Part shown: piece after piece, positions 20,817 to 29,934 of the stretch | Numbering within the stretch: position 1 is the first letter of the stretch | How the letters are laid out: the number at the start of each line of letters is the position of its first letter | From: an uncultured Eubacteriales bacterium | Lineage (GTDB): Bacteria; Bacillota; Clostridia; Lachnospirales; Lachnospiraceae | Assembly: GCA_900315015.1 (NCBI GenBank) | Contig: OMXJ01000004.1 | Location: forward strand, 86,766 to 150,765 | Direction: 5' to 3' | DNA: 64,000 nucleotides | Made by a program: the position numbers and the translations under genes | The notes under the pieces: generated by a model | The model's input: only the letters and a program-made list of their open reading frames with translations | Databases searched by the model: none | Told to the model about the DNA's origin: nothing

Positions 20817-21323
20817 ATGAGTTTACTTGAGAATTGGCGTAATAAAGCCTATGGCGAAAAGGATCAGGCAAAGTCAAATCAGTTATGGAATGCTTATTTC
20901 GTAAAGGAAAAGGCAATATATGAGAAGCTTCTTGAGAATCCAGAGGCAGTTGAAGAAGGAACTGTAAAGGAACTTGCAGAAAAGTATGATATGTCATTGG
21001 AGTTTATGGTAGGCTTCCTTGATGGCATCAACGACAGCCTTAAGACACCTAACCCAATTGAGACAATGGAAGAGGATACCAAGGTATCACTCCCAATCGA
21101 TACAGAAAAGCTTTATAAGAACATGGTAGACTGCGATGCAAAGTGGCTCTACTCACTTGAACAGTGGGACAAGATCTACGATAAAGAAAAGCAGAAGGAG
21201 CTTTTCCTTGAGCAGAAGAAGTCAAATACCATCAGGAGATCAGGCAAGAAGGTAATGCCAAATGATCCATGTCCATGTGGTTCAGGAAAGAAGTATAAGA
21301 AGTGCTGCGGAAGAAATGCATAA
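20817..21323 (+). CDS. SEC-C motif protein
   Basis: A 168-residue soluble protein ending in a SEC-C zinc-binding motif ([16 protein letters not shown], about 150-165), the same module found at the SecA C-terminus, where it contacts SecB and the ribosome. The N-terminal 140 residues are acidic and helical and I cannot assign them. I start at ATG 20817, preceded by GGAGGAGAG, rather than the ATG at 20793, which lies upstream of that site. It is monocistronic, with its own promoter and terminator. Confidence 0.82.
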   Translation: MSLLENWRNKAYGEKDQAKSNQLWNAYFVKEKAIYEKLLENPEAVEEGTVKELAEKYDMSLEFMVGFLDGINDSLKTPNPIETMEEDTKVSLPIDTEKLYKNMVDCDAKWLYSLEQWDKIYDKEKQKELFLEQKKSNTIRRSGKKVMPNDPCPCGSGKKYKKCCGRNA

Positions 21324-21388
21324 TTAAAAATCCAGCAGACAGTATAGGCGTGTGAATGCACGGCTGAAAAATAATAATAAAAAATATG

Positions 21389-21424
21389 GCTGCTACATCG
21401 AAAATGATGTAGCAGCTTTTTTAA
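21389..21424 (+). terminator. Terminator after the SEC-C protein gene
   Basis: GCTGCTACATC (21389-21399) pairs perfectly with 21406-21416 around a 6-nt loop, followed by TTTTTT. The rest of the 346-bp spacer up to 21670 holds the next promoter and otherwise nothing I can name. Confidence 0.92.
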
Positions 21425-21534
21425 ATCAATCGCCGGCAAATAAATAGGCTGTAAACAAAATAGCCTTAAAATAATGGCCCTAAAAACAAAGGTTTAAAAA
21501 TAGTGTATAAATTAGTATTCTGATAAATTCGCGG

Positions 21535-21562
21535 TGGACTTTTTGGTTTAGTATGGTATAAT
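21535..21562 (+). promoter_or_regulatory. Possible promoter of the DUF4015 gene
   Basis: TATAAT at 21557-21562 is perfect; the -35 candidate TGGACT (21535-21540) is 16 bp away and partial. Confidence 0.5.
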
Positions 21563-21670
21563 TAGAAATGGCTGTTTGGAGATTTTATAATTGAAAAGCA
21601 ATATAATATACTATTGTAGAACTTTTAAGTCTACTGCAGGCAGCAAAACTAAGGGTAAAAGGAAAAATAC

Positions 21671-23206
21671 ATGCGTTCACATATAGATATAGGCGAAAAG
21701 AAAAGAAGGCAGCGCAGGCTCCGTCTTAAGCTTTTTCAAGGATTGGTAGTAATAATACTTGCAGCAATAGCAATGATACCTAGCTATTTATTACTTAAGA
21801 AGCGTTACATAGCACAGGCAAAGGAAATTAATAAGGCTGCAGCAACCAAGCAGGAGACGACCACTGCAAACGTAGATGGAAACGAGGAAATAACTACTCT
21901 TGCAGGAGATAAATCAGCTCAGATAGTAACGAATACAGAAATGGCAGGACCATATATGTACCTTTGCACACCTACTCCTGAAGGAGGAAAGAAGCCGGAA
22001 GGCGCCGCAAAGAGTGCAGACCAGGAAGAATTCATGCCGGATTTTGTAGATACCAGAAAGCATACAGTAGTAAAGGGCGTTTACATGACCAGTGATGGCG
22101 CAACCAGGAATCTGGACAATATACTGGAAATGATAGATAATACTGAGCTTAATGCCATATACGTAGACATTAAAGACGATGATGGAAGAATAACCTGCGA
22201 AATGCATGGAGAATATATTGATAAGTTCGGAACAAGCAGAAACTTTATCCCGGACATCAATGCATTTGTAAAAAAGTGTAAAGAACATAATGTATATTTG
22301 ATAGCACGTGTGGTTTGCTTTAAAGATCCACTTCTTGCAAAAAATGCACCGGAACTCGCAATCCATCACGAAGATGGGACTATCTATACAGACTATGCAA
22401 ACATAAAATGGGTAAATCCAGGAAAGAAGGAAGTCTGTGACTATCTCATTGAAGTAGCAAAAAACTGCTATGAATTAGGTTTTGATGAGGTGAATTTCGA
22501 CTATATGCGTTTCCCGACAGATGGAACCATAAGCGATTTTGATCTTGGTGTAGAAAAGGATGAAAGAACCAAGATAGAACTAGTATCAGCAGCCATGAAG
22601 TACATGTGCGAGGAAATAAAGCCGATAGGAATCATGGTATCAGGCGACGTATTCGGAACAGTAATATCAAGCTCAATCGACCAGAAGTATGTAGGACAGG
22701 ACTTTGCACAGCTTTGTAGATATCTTGACTATATCTGTCCGATGGTATACCCATCCCACTACGGAGATGGCAGTTATAGAATAGATTATCCAGACACAGA
22801 GCCATACAAGCTTATTCTTGCGTCAATGTTAGATGCAAAGAATGTACTCTCTGTAATTCCGGATGATGGAAGCGTAAATAAGGCAGAGGTAAGACCATGG
22901 CTTCAGGACTTTACAGCAAGCTGGGTAAGGCATCACATAACCTATGGTCCAAAGGAAATAAGAGATCAGATAAATGCGACCTATGATGCAGGTTATCAGG
23001 GCTGGAGCCTTTGGAATGCGGCAATGAGATATACGGTATCAGGCCTTTATACAGAAGAATATGCAAATGAAGAGTATAAGAACAGGCCGACACCTACCCC
23101 AACTCCGACACCAACACCAGCAGCAACACCTACCAAGGATCCAAATAGAGGAGAGTATATTGATTCACCGTGGAAGGCATATAAGGAAACTGAAGAAAAT
23201 AGATAG
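21671..23206 (+). CDS. Membrane-anchored putative glycoside hydrolase (DUF4015)
   Basis: A 511-residue protein with a basic cytoplasmic start, one membrane anchor (about 19-38), a low-complexity Thr/Ala linker and a TIM-barrel domain (about 135-470) of the DUF4015 family. That family includes putative polysaccharide hydrolases related to GH13/GH114-like barrels. Visible landmarks are KGVYMTSDG, NAIYVDIKDDDGRI, the acidic strand FDEVNFDYMRFPTDG and PMVYPSHYGDG. The C-terminus is a Thr-Pro repeat linker followed by a short tail, as in cell-wall-exposed proteins. The substrate is unknown. It is a single gene. Confidence 0.8.
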   Translation: MRSHIDIGEKKRRQRRLRLKLFQGLVVIILAAIAMIPSYLLLKKRYIAQAKEINKAAATKQETTTANVDGNEEITTLAGDKSAQIVTNTEMAGPYMYLCTPTPEGGKKPEGAAKSADQEEFMPDFVDTRKHTVVKGVYMTSDGATRNLDNILEMIDNTELNAIYVDIKDDDGRITCEMHGEYIDKFGTSRNFIPDINAFVKKCKEHNVYLIARVVCFKDPLLAKNAPELAIHHEDGTIYTDYANIKWVNPGKKEVCDYLIEVAKNCYELGFDEVNFDYMRFPTDGTISDFDLGVEKDERTKIELVSAAMKYMCEEIKPIGIMVSGDVFGTVISSSIDQKYVGQDFAQLCRYLDYICPMVYPSHYGDGSYRIDYPDTEPYKLILASMLDAKNVLSVIPDDGSVNKAEVRPWLQDFTASWVRHHITYGPKEIRDQINATYDAGYQGWSLWNAAMRYTVSGLYTEEYANEEYKNRPTPTPTPTPTPAATPTKDPNRGEYIDSPWKAYKETEENR

Positions 23207-23302
23207 TATAATAATTGTGTGATTTTAACCTGAATATTTGTTTACAAAAATATCCAAATGAAAGAGGATAAAATCGTATTATATTTTAGCAAAAAAATGT
23301 TA

Positions 23303-23331
23303 TTGAAATTTTTGCTAGACTGATGTATGAT
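23303..23331 (+). promoter_or_regulatory. Promoter of ilvE
   Basis: TTGAAA (23303-23308), 17-bp spacer, TATGAT (23326-23331). An imperfect AT-rich palindrome near 23235-23255 (ATATTTG...AAAATAT) could be an operator, but it is weak. Confidence 0.65.
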
Positions 23332-23378
23332 AGGTGAAGGTTGTGTTTAAAATCAAACCGTGAAAGGAAGAAATTATT

Positions 23379-24407
23379 ATGGCAAAGAAAGATATTGATT
23401 GGTCAAACCTTGGATTTGGCTATATTAAGACAGATTACAGATACGTATCTTACTTTAAGGATGGAAAGTGGGATGAAGGCGCTATCATTACAGACGACAA
23501 GATTCAGATGTCAGAGTGCGCAGGTGTTCTTCAGTATTCTCAGAACTGTTTCGAAGGCCTTAAGGCATACGAGACAAAGGATGGAGACATAGTTACATTC
23601 CGCCCAGACCTCAACGCAGAAAGACTTCAGCAGTCAGCAGCAAGACTTGAAATGCCTATACTTCCAGTAGAACAGTTCATTGATGGCGTAAAGAAGGTAG
23701 TAGCAGCAAATGCAGATTTTGTACCACCATATGGCACAGGTGCAACACTTTATCTTCGTCCATTCATGTTCGGTTCAAACCCAGTAATCGGTGTAAAGCC
23801 AGCAGAAGAATATGAATTCAGAATTTTCACAACACCAGTAGGCCCATACTTCAAGGGCGGTGCAAAGCCAATTAAGATCAAGGTTTCAGATTTCGACCGT
23901 GCAGCACCAAGAGGCACAGGTTCAATCAAGGCAGGTCTTAACTACGCAATGAGCCTTCATGCAATTGTTACAGCACATAAGGAAGGTTTTGCAGAGAATC
24001 TTTATCTTGATCCTGCAACACGTACATATATCGAAGAGACAGGAGGAGCAAATATCCTCTTTATCGACAAGGAAGGAAATCTTGTAGTACCAAAGTCAGA
24101 TTCTATCCTTCCATCAATCACACGTCGCTCACTTGTTTATGTAGCTAAGAATTACTTAGGACTCAAGGTAGAAGAGCGCAAGGTTGCATTATCAGAGCTT
24201 TCAGATTTCGCAGAAATGGGTCTTTGCGGAACAGCAGCAGTTATTTCACCTGTTGGCAGCGTAAACGATCATGGTAAGGAAATCCTTATCCCAAGCGGAA
24301 TGGAAAAGATGGGACCAGTTCTCCAGAAGCTCTATGATACACTTACAGGAATCCAGATGGGCAGAATCGAAGCTCCAGAAGGATGGATCGTAAAAATCAA
24401 TAAGTAA
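23379..24407 (+). CDS. ilvE: Branched-chain amino acid aminotransferase
   Basis: Fold-type IV PLP enzyme that transaminates Leu, Ile and Val with 2-oxoglutarate. The 342 residues fit the longer IlvE class. The PLP-binding lysine is in GTGSIKAGLNYA, and the cofactor-phosphate region is ETGGANILF; the substrate loop has LRPFMFGSNPVIGV. AAAGGAAGAA precedes the ATG. It stands alone with its own promoter and terminator. Confidence 0.95.
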   Translation: MAKKDIDWSNLGFGYIKTDYRYVSYFKDGKWDEGAIITDDKIQMSECAGVLQYSQNCFEGLKAYETKDGDIVTFRPDLNAERLQQSAARLEMPILPVEQFIDGVKKVVAANADFVPPYGTGATLYLRPFMFGSNPVIGVKPAEEYEFRIFTTPVGPYFKGGAKPIKIKVSDFDRAAPRGTGSIKAGLNYAMSLHAIVTAHKEGFAENLYLDPATRTYIEETGGANILFIDKEGNLVVPKSDSILPSITRRSLVYVAKNYLGLKVEERKVALSELSDFAEMGLCGTAAVISPVGSVNDHGKEILIPSGMEKMGPVLQKLYDTLTGIQMGRIEAPEGWIVKINK

Positions 24408-24437
24408 ATAATATGTGCGCAGAGCGCACTTAAAGGG

Positions 24438-24481
24438 ACATAGGGCTGTAAAGAACAGTCCTATGTTCTGTTTGTTTTTTA
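24438..24481 (+). terminator. Terminator after ilvE
   Basis: ACATAGGGCTGT (24438-24449) pairs with 24455-24466 (one G-T pair), followed by a T-rich run. A smaller perfect GTGCGC hairpin lies just before it (24415-24429). Confidence 0.88.
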
Positions 24482-24513
24482 AAATAATTTAAGATAATTT
24501 TTTTTCAAGGATA

Positions 24514-24542
24514 TTGACATTTCTTTAACGATTTATTATACT
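24514..24542 (+). promoter_or_regulatory. Promoter of pckA
   Basis: TTGACA (24514-24519), 17-bp spacer, TATACT (24537-24542); leader of about 105 nt. Confidence 0.85.
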
Positions 24543-24652
24543 ATTAAAAGTTAAATTGTCTGATCACTGTGCGATATGATTGCAAAAAAAACGTCAAATG
24601 GCGCAGTCTAAAGAAAAAACTTAATAAAATATTAAAAGAGAGGTAATTTAAG

Positions 24653-26266
24653 ATGGCTAATGTTGATTTAACACAGTATGGTATCACTGGAACAACAGGT
24701 ATCGTTTACAACCCTTCTTACGAGGAACTTTATAAGGCAGAGACAGATCCAAGTCTTGAAGGATATGAAAAGGGACAGAACACAGAACTTAACGCAGTTA
24801 ATGTTATGACAGGTGTATTCACAGGTCGTTCACCTAAGGATAAGTACATTGTTGTTGATGAGAACTCAAAGGACACAGTTTGGTGGACAACAGAGGGCTA
24901 CAAGAATGACAACCATCCAATGACACAGGATCAGTGGAACGTAGTTCTTGATCTTGCAAAGAAGGAGCTTTCAGGAAAGAACCTTTATGTTGTAGATGCA
25001 TTCTGTGGTGCAAATGCTGATACTCGTATGGCTGTTCGTTTTATCATGGAAGTTGCTTGGCAGGCTCATTTCGTAACAAATATGTTCATTAAGCCAACTG
25101 CAGAAGAGAAGGCAAACTTCAAGCCAGATTTCGTTGTATATACAGCTTCAAAGGCAAATGTAGCAAATTACAAGGAGTTAGGTCTTAACTCAGATACATG
25201 TGTAGCATTCAATATCACATCTAAGGAGCAGGTTATCCTTAACACATGGTACGGTGGAGAAATGAAGAAGGGTATGTTCTCAATGATGAACTACTTCCTT
25301 CCACTTAAGGGAATGGCTTCAATGCACTGCTCAGCTAACACAGATATGAACGGTGAGCATACAGCTATCTTCTTTGGTCTTTCAGGAACAGGTAAGACAA
25401 CTCTTTCAACAGATCCAAAGCGTCTCCTCATCGGTGATGACGAGCACGGCTGGGATGATAACGGCGTATTCAACCTTGAAGGTGGATGCTACGCAAAGGT
25501 TATCAACCTTGACAAGGAATCAGAGCCAGACATCTACAACGCAATCAGAAGAGATGCTCTTCTTGAGAACGTTACAGTTGATGCAGCTGGAAAGATCGAT
25601 TTCGCAGACAAGTCAGTTACAGAGAATACTCGTGTATCATATCCTATCGATCATATCAAGGGAATTGCAGCAAATGTTAACGGTGTATCACACGGACCAG
25701 CAGCTGAAAATGTAATCTTCCTTTCAGCAGATGCTTTCGGAGTACTTCCTCCAGTATCAATCCTTGATCCAGAGCAGACAAAGTACTACTTCCTTTCAGG
25801 CTTCACAGCAAAGCTTGCTGGTACAGAGCGTGGAATCACAGAGCCTACACCAACATTCTCAGCTTGCTTCGGACAGGCATTCCTTGAGCTTCATCCTACA
25901 AAGTATGCAGAAGAGCTTGTTAAGAAGATGGAAAAGAGCGGAGCAAAGGCTTACCTCGTTAATACAGGTTGGAACGGAACAGGAAAGAGAATTTCAATCA
26001 AGGATACTCGTGGTATCATTGATGCAATCCTTTCAGGTGATGTTCTTAAGGCAAATACAAAGAAGATCCCATTCTTCAACTTCGAAGTACCTACAGAGCT
26101 TCCAGGTGTAGACACAGGTATCCTTGATCCAAGAGATACATATGCAAATGCTTCAGAGTGGGAAGTTAAGGCTAAGGATCTTGCAGAGAGATTCATCAAG
26201 AACTTCAAGAAGTATGAGACAAATGATGCTGGTAAGGCATTAGTTGCAGCAGGCCCACAGCTTTAA
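24653..26266 (+). CDS. pckA: Phosphoenolpyruvate carboxykinase (ATP)
   Basis: Interconverts oxaloacetate plus ATP with PEP plus CO2 and ADP; in fermentative gut bacteria it can run toward oxaloacetate to fix CO2. The 537 residues contain the PEPCK-specific substrate motif GRSPKDKY, the P-loop [11 protein letters not shown], the second metal site GDDEHGWDD and the adenine-binding C-terminal region with [19 protein letters not shown] precedes the ATG. It has a strong promoter and terminator, and codons typical of a highly expressed gene. Confidence 0.97.
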   Translation: MANVDLTQYGITGTTGIVYNPSYEELYKAETDPSLEGYEKGQNTELNAVNVMTGVFTGRSPKDKYIVVDENSKDTVWWTTEGYKNDNHPMTQDQWNVVLDLAKKELSGKNLYVVDAFCGANADTRMAVRFIMEVAWQAHFVTNMFIKPTAEEKANFKPDFVVYTASKANVANYKELGLNSDTCVAFNITSKEQVILNTWYGGEMKKGMFSMMNYFLPLKGMASMHCSANTDMNGEHTAIFFGLSGTGKTTLSTDPKRLLIGDDEHGWDDNGVFNLEGGCYAKVINLDKESEPDIYNAIRRDALLENVTVDAAGKIDFADKSVTENTRVSYPIDHIKGIAANVNGVSHGPAAENVIFLSADAFGVLPPVSILDPEQTKYYFLSGFTAKLAGTERGITEPTPTFSACFGQAFLELHPTKYAEELVKKMEKSGAKAYLVNTGWNGTGKRISIKDTRGIIDAILSGDVLKANTKKIPFFNFEVPTELPGVDTGILDPRDTYANASEWEVKAKDLAERFIKNFKKYETNDAGKALVAAGPQL

Positions 26267-26300
26267 TTTTAAGCTGAAAGCTTTATAGAAATAATAATTC

Positions 26301-26335
26301 AAGGCAGTCATGCAAATGCATGGCTGCCTTTCTCA
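26301..26335 (+). terminator. Terminator after pckA
   Basis: AAGGCAGTCATGC (26301-26313) pairs with 26318-26330 around AAAT, followed by TTCTC. Its 3' arm overlaps the start of the transporter remnant. Confidence 0.8.
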
Positions 26336-26424
26336 TTCCGGTAACTCTAGGAAATATTATAGGTGGAGCCTTCGTTGTTGGATTGGGCTACTACTATGTA
26401 TATCTTACAGCAAATAAGGAATAA
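26320..26424 (+). pseudogene. C-terminal remnant of a formate/nitrite transporter
   Basis: A 34-codon open frame whose last 30 residues (IPVTLGNIIGGAFVVG, then GYYYVYL and a short polar tail before the stop) match the final membrane helix of FocA/NirC family channels. The rest of the roughly 270-residue channel is missing; the frame begins inside the pckA terminator hairpin. It ends 1 bp from the stop of the opposing PPK2 gene. It is best read as a deletion remnant and is unlikely to be functional. Confidence 0.72.
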
Positions 26425-26425
26425 A

Positions 26426-27307
26426 TTATTTTTTTCCTTCACTCTCTAGTTGAACCTTGCAACCGGCTAAATTTGCTTTCTGCTCATCACTTACATCAGG
26501 ATATTTAGGATCCATATCCCTAAGGGTATCCTTTATGATCTCAGAAACTAAGTATCTTGTAAACCATTTCTGGTCAGCAGGAAGCACATACCAAGGTGTA
26601 TTCTTACTAGAAGTAGCATTAATAGCATCCTGATAGGCTTTATGGTATTCATCCCATAAAGCTCTTTCTTTTATATCGCTAGAAGAGAACTTCCAGTTCT
26701 TTTCAGGTCTGTCAATTCTTTCAAGGAATCTCTTTTTCTGCTCATCCTTAGAAACGTTGAGGAAAATCTTGATGATTCTATAGCCATTATGATAGAGATA
26801 CTTTTCATAGTTTAAGATGTCCTCGTATCTTTCACTGAAGAACTCGTCCTTCTTCTTTTTTGTGCAGCGCTCAGGCATCTTGTAGTTTTTATACATGTCA
26901 TGTACCTTGACAACGAGAACATCCTCGTACTGGGAACGGTTGAAAATACTGATCTTTCCGCGCTCAGGAACACATGATTCGATTCTCCAGAGGAAATCAT
27001 GAGCAATCTCGGCAGAAGAAGGAGCCTTGAAGCTATAGACATTAACGCCCTGAGGATTGATACCGCTCATTACGTTTTTAACAGTGCTGTCCTTACCAGC
27101 AGCATCCATTGCCTGGAGAACAATGATAAGGCCCTCACGGCCATCAGCGTAAAGTTTATCCTGAAGCTCAGCAATTTTCAGCTGATTCTTTTCAGTCTCA
27201 GCAATATACTTTTCCTTCTCTTTTTTGTCGATTTTTTCACTAGTAACGAACTTGTCAATGTCGATCTTCTTACTTCCATCAACATAAAATTTCTTGTATC
27301 CCTTCAT
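26426..27307 (-). CDS. Polyphosphate kinase 2 family protein
   Basis: PPK2 enzymes phosphorylate nucleoside mono- or diphosphates using polyphosphate, or run in reverse. The 293 residues have the family P-loop AMDAAGKDST, the lid region with RIESCVPERGKISIFNRSQYEDVL (Walker B part), and ERIDRPEKNWKFS. A single PPK2 domain of this length without extension is typical of class I or III enzymes; the nucleotide preference cannot be told. It reads against its neighbours, with a good minus-strand promoter. The VTC-domain gene at 45480 gives a second possible polyphosphate link in the window. Confidence 0.9.
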   Translation of the reverse strand: MKGYKKFYVDGSKKIDIDKFVTSEKIDKKEKEKYIAETEKNQLKIAELQDKLYADGREGLIIVLQAMDAAGKDSTVKNVMSGINPQGVNVYSFKAPSSAEIAHDFLWRIESCVPERGKISIFNRSQYEDVLVVKVHDMYKNYKMPERCTKKKKDEFFSERYEDILNYEKYLYHNGYRIIKIFLNVSKDEQKKRFLERIDRPEKNWKFSSSDIKERALWDEYHKAYQDAINATSSKNTPWYVLPADQKWFTRYLVSEIIKDTLRDMDPKYPDVSDEQKANLAGCKVQLESEGKK

Positions 27308-27369
27308 AAAAAGCCATCCTTTCTGAATAATATGATAAACTTTGTTAAAATTAACATAATTACACCCAT

Positions 27370-27398
27370 ATTATACCATTTTAATTGTATAAATTCAA
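27370..27398 (-). promoter_or_regulatory. Promoter of the PPK2 gene
   Basis: Reading the minus strand: TTGAAT (27398-27393), 17-bp spacer, TATAAT (27375-27370), about 60 bp before the start codon. Confidence 0.75.
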
Positions 27399-27434
27399 CA
27401 AATGCTTTGGGTTTTTGAATACGTTGATTTTACG

Positions 27435-27463
27435 TTGAAGTTTTTGCGGTTTTGTGGTAGTAT
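27435..27463 (+). promoter_or_regulatory. Promoter of nadE
   Basis: TTGAAG (27435-27440), 17-bp spacer, TAGTAT (27458-27463); leader of about 125 nt. It diverges from the PPK2 promoter. Confidence 0.6.
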
Positions 27464-27592
27464 TTAACTTAAGTGTTTTCGCTAAAGAGTGAAACAAAAG
27501 TGAACTTATGTTCGTAGTTTAATGAATGCAGTTTAACACATTTCATAAGATATGCAAATAATCCGAAATAAACACATTGTAAGGAGTTTATT

Positions 27593-29656
27593 ATGCTAAA
27601 TGGATTTGTAAAAGTAGCAGCTGCTACACCTGACATTCAGGTTGCAGATTGCGATTTTAATTCAGATGAAATAGTAAGAAGCATGAAAAAAGCAGCTTCT
27701 GAAGGAGCAAAGATTCTGGTATTTCCTGAGCTTGTAATAACAGGCTATACCTGCTCTGATCTTTTCTTGCAAGAGCCATTATTAACAGGAGCATTGTCAG
27801 CACTAGCAAAGATAATCAAGGCCTCAAGAGGTCTTGACATGTTAGTTACTGTTGGTCTTCCGGTCACTAAGAACGGAAAGCTTTATAATGTAGCAGCTCT
27901 TCTTTTAAATGGAAAGCTTTTGGCGATGATACCAAAGCGCTATATACCAAATTATTCGGAATTTTATGAAGCAAGACATTTTGCTCCGGCACCGGAATAT
28001 TTAATGTATTTCGGAATAAGCGATGTTCCGTATGATATACGTGACGAATTTGAGGGCATTCTCTCAGATGTAGAAAGATATTCAGGTTCTGCCTCAAAGG
28101 GAAGCATCTGCGTACCTTTTTATAATAAGTTGGTGCTTGAAAATGTGAATATGCCAGGACTTGCAATCGGCGTAGAAATCTGCGAGGATCTATGGACACA
28201 TAATCCGCCAAGTGGAAATTTAGCAGCAGCAGGAGCTACAGTAATAGTAAATCCATCAGCAAGTGACGAAACTACTGGAAAGAGCTATTATAGAAAGAAT
28301 CTTGTAGCAATGCAGTCAGCAAGACTGGTAAGTGCATATATTTATGCAGATGCAGGAGAGGGAGAATCAACTACAGACCTCATATTTGCTGCACATAACA
28401 TGATAGCAGAAAATGGAACCATGCTTGCAGAATCGGAAAGATTTAAGAACGGCATGATAACCACAGAAATAGATATAGGAAGACTTGTTGCAGACAGAAG
28501 AAGGATGAATACCTATGAAACCATAGAAGCAAAGGCACTTGGAATGCTGTATTCATCGGATAATTCAGAAAGCTTTGCAAATGCAGCGAGGGAGGAGGGC
28601 TATGTCAAATTTGCCTTTGCCTTCAAGAATCTTGAAACACCAGAGCTTACCCGTTTTGTAGATCCTCATCCGTTTGTACCATCAGATGAGGCAGCAAGAG
28701 CAAGCAGATGCTCAGAAATAATAAATATGCAGGCGCTCGGCCTCAAAAAGAGAATTGTCCATACTCATGCAAAGACTGTTACAATCGGTGTATCAGGCGG
28801 ACTTGACTCAACACTTGCGCTCCTCGTAGCAAAGAGAGCCTTTGAGCTTGCAGGACTTCCAGCGGAAGGCATCGTAGCAGTTACAATGCCATGCTTTGGA
28901 ACAACAGACAGAACCTATAATAATGCAGTAAAATTAATAAAGGAAATCGGTGCGACCTTTAGAGAGGTACGCATCAATGATGCCGTACTTCAGCACTTTA
29001 AGGATATAGGACATGATGAGGCAGTTAAGGATGTAACCTATGAAAACTGCCAGGCCAGAGAACGTACTCAGGTAATCATGGACATAGCAGGAGAAACCGG
29101 CGGCTTTGTAGTAGGAACAGGAGACTTATCAGAGCTGGCACTGGGCTGGGCAACCTACAACGGTGATCACATGTCCATGTACGGTGTAAATGCCTCAATA
29201 CCAAAGACACTTGTTCGCTATCTGGTAGCTTATTTTGCAGATATTTACGACAATCTAAGAGAAGTGCTTCTAGACATACTTGATACACCGGTAAGTCCAG
29301 AGCTTCTTCCACCAGTAAATGGAGAAATAGTTCAAAAGACAGAAGATAAGATCGGACCTTACGAGCTTCATGATTTCTTCCTATATTATGTAATGAGATT
29401 TGGTTTTATGCCAACAAAGATCTTCACCTTAGCAAAGAAGGCCTTTGTAGAGCCGGGAACCTACGATGAAGATACAATCGTGAAGTGGCTTAAGAATTTC
29501 TACTCGAGATTCTTTGCACAGCAGTTCAAGAGAAGCTGTCTTCCAGACGGACCAAAGGTAGGAAGCATAGCAGTCAGCCCAAGAGGAGACCTTCGTATGC
29601 CATCAGATGCGGTAAAGGCACTCTGGATGCAGGATATAGAGAATATCGAACTGTAA
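27593..29656 (+). CDS. nadE: Glutamine-dependent NAD+ synthetase
   Basis: Last step of NAD+ synthesis: amidates deamido-NAD with ammonia taken from glutamine. The 687 residues combine an N-terminal nitrilase-type glutaminase domain (1-about 290; catalytic triad Glu46, Lys115, Cys197 in EICEDLW) with a C-terminal synthetase domain. The synthetase P-loop is GVSGGLDSTLAL, followed by GTGDLSELALGW and the NASIPKTLV region. Length matches the long glutamine-dependent class. AAGGAG precedes the ATG. Confidence 0.95.
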   Translation: MLNGFVKVAAATPDIQVADCDFNSDEIVRSMKKAASEGAKILVFPELVITGYTCSDLFLQEPLLTGALSALAKIIKASRGLDMLVTVGLPVTKNGKLYNVAALLLNGKLLAMIPKRYIPNYSEFYEARHFAPAPEYLMYFGISDVPYDIRDEFEGILSDVERYSGSASKGSICVPFYNKLVLENVNMPGLAIGVEICEDLWTHNPPSGNLAAAGATVIVNPSASDETTGKSYYRKNLVAMQSARLVSAYIYADAGEGESTTDLIFAAHNMIAENGTMLAESERFKNGMITTEIDIGRLVADRRRMNTYETIEAKALGMLYSSDNSESFANAAREEGYVKFAFAFKNLETPELTRFVDPHPFVPSDEAARASRCSEIINMQALGLKKRIVHTHAKTVTIGVSGGLDSTLALLVAKRAFELAGLPAEGIVAVTMPCFGTTDRTYNNAVKLIKEIGATFREVRINDAVLQHFKDIGHDEAVKDVTYENCQARERTQVIMDIAGETGGFVVGTGDLSELALGWATYNGDHMSMYGVNASIPKTLVRYLVAYFADIYDNLREVLLDILDTPVSPELLPPVNGEIVQKTEDKIGPYELHDFFLYYVMRFGFMPTKIFTLAKKAFVEPGTYDEDTIVKWLKNFYSRFFAQQFKRSCLPDGPKVGSIAVSPRGDLRMPSDAVKALWMQDIENIEL

Positions 29657-29721
29657 TGGTAAAAACGTGCAAAATAAGCTTTACCTTAAGACGTCTAAAA
29701 AAGCGATATGTAAAAGTGTGC

Positions 29722-29890
29722 AGTAAAGCAATACTCAAAAGCGCTACAGTAAAGCAATACTCAAAAGCACTATAGTAAAACAATACTCAAAAGCGCTACA
29801 GTAAAGCAATACTTAAAAGCATTACAGTAAAGCAATACTCAAAAGCGCCACAGTAAAGCGATATGTAAAAGCAGTAAAAAGTAGTACAGC
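29722..29890 (+). repeat. 26-bp tandem repeat downstream of nadE
   Basis: Five near-identical 26-bp units beginning AGTAAAGCAATACTC start at 29722, 29748, 29774, 29800 and 29826, followed by a decayed sixth copy. Units abut with no spacers. The array fills most of the 278-bp nadE to radical SAM spacer. Confidence 0.92.
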
Positions 29891-29934
29891 AAAAGAGATG
29901 AAAGCAGTAACGGAATATTGCAAAATAACAAAAA

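Noticed and set aside
29722..29890. CRISPR-like direct repeats
   Set aside because: The 26-bp units abut without spacers and there are no cas genes in the window.
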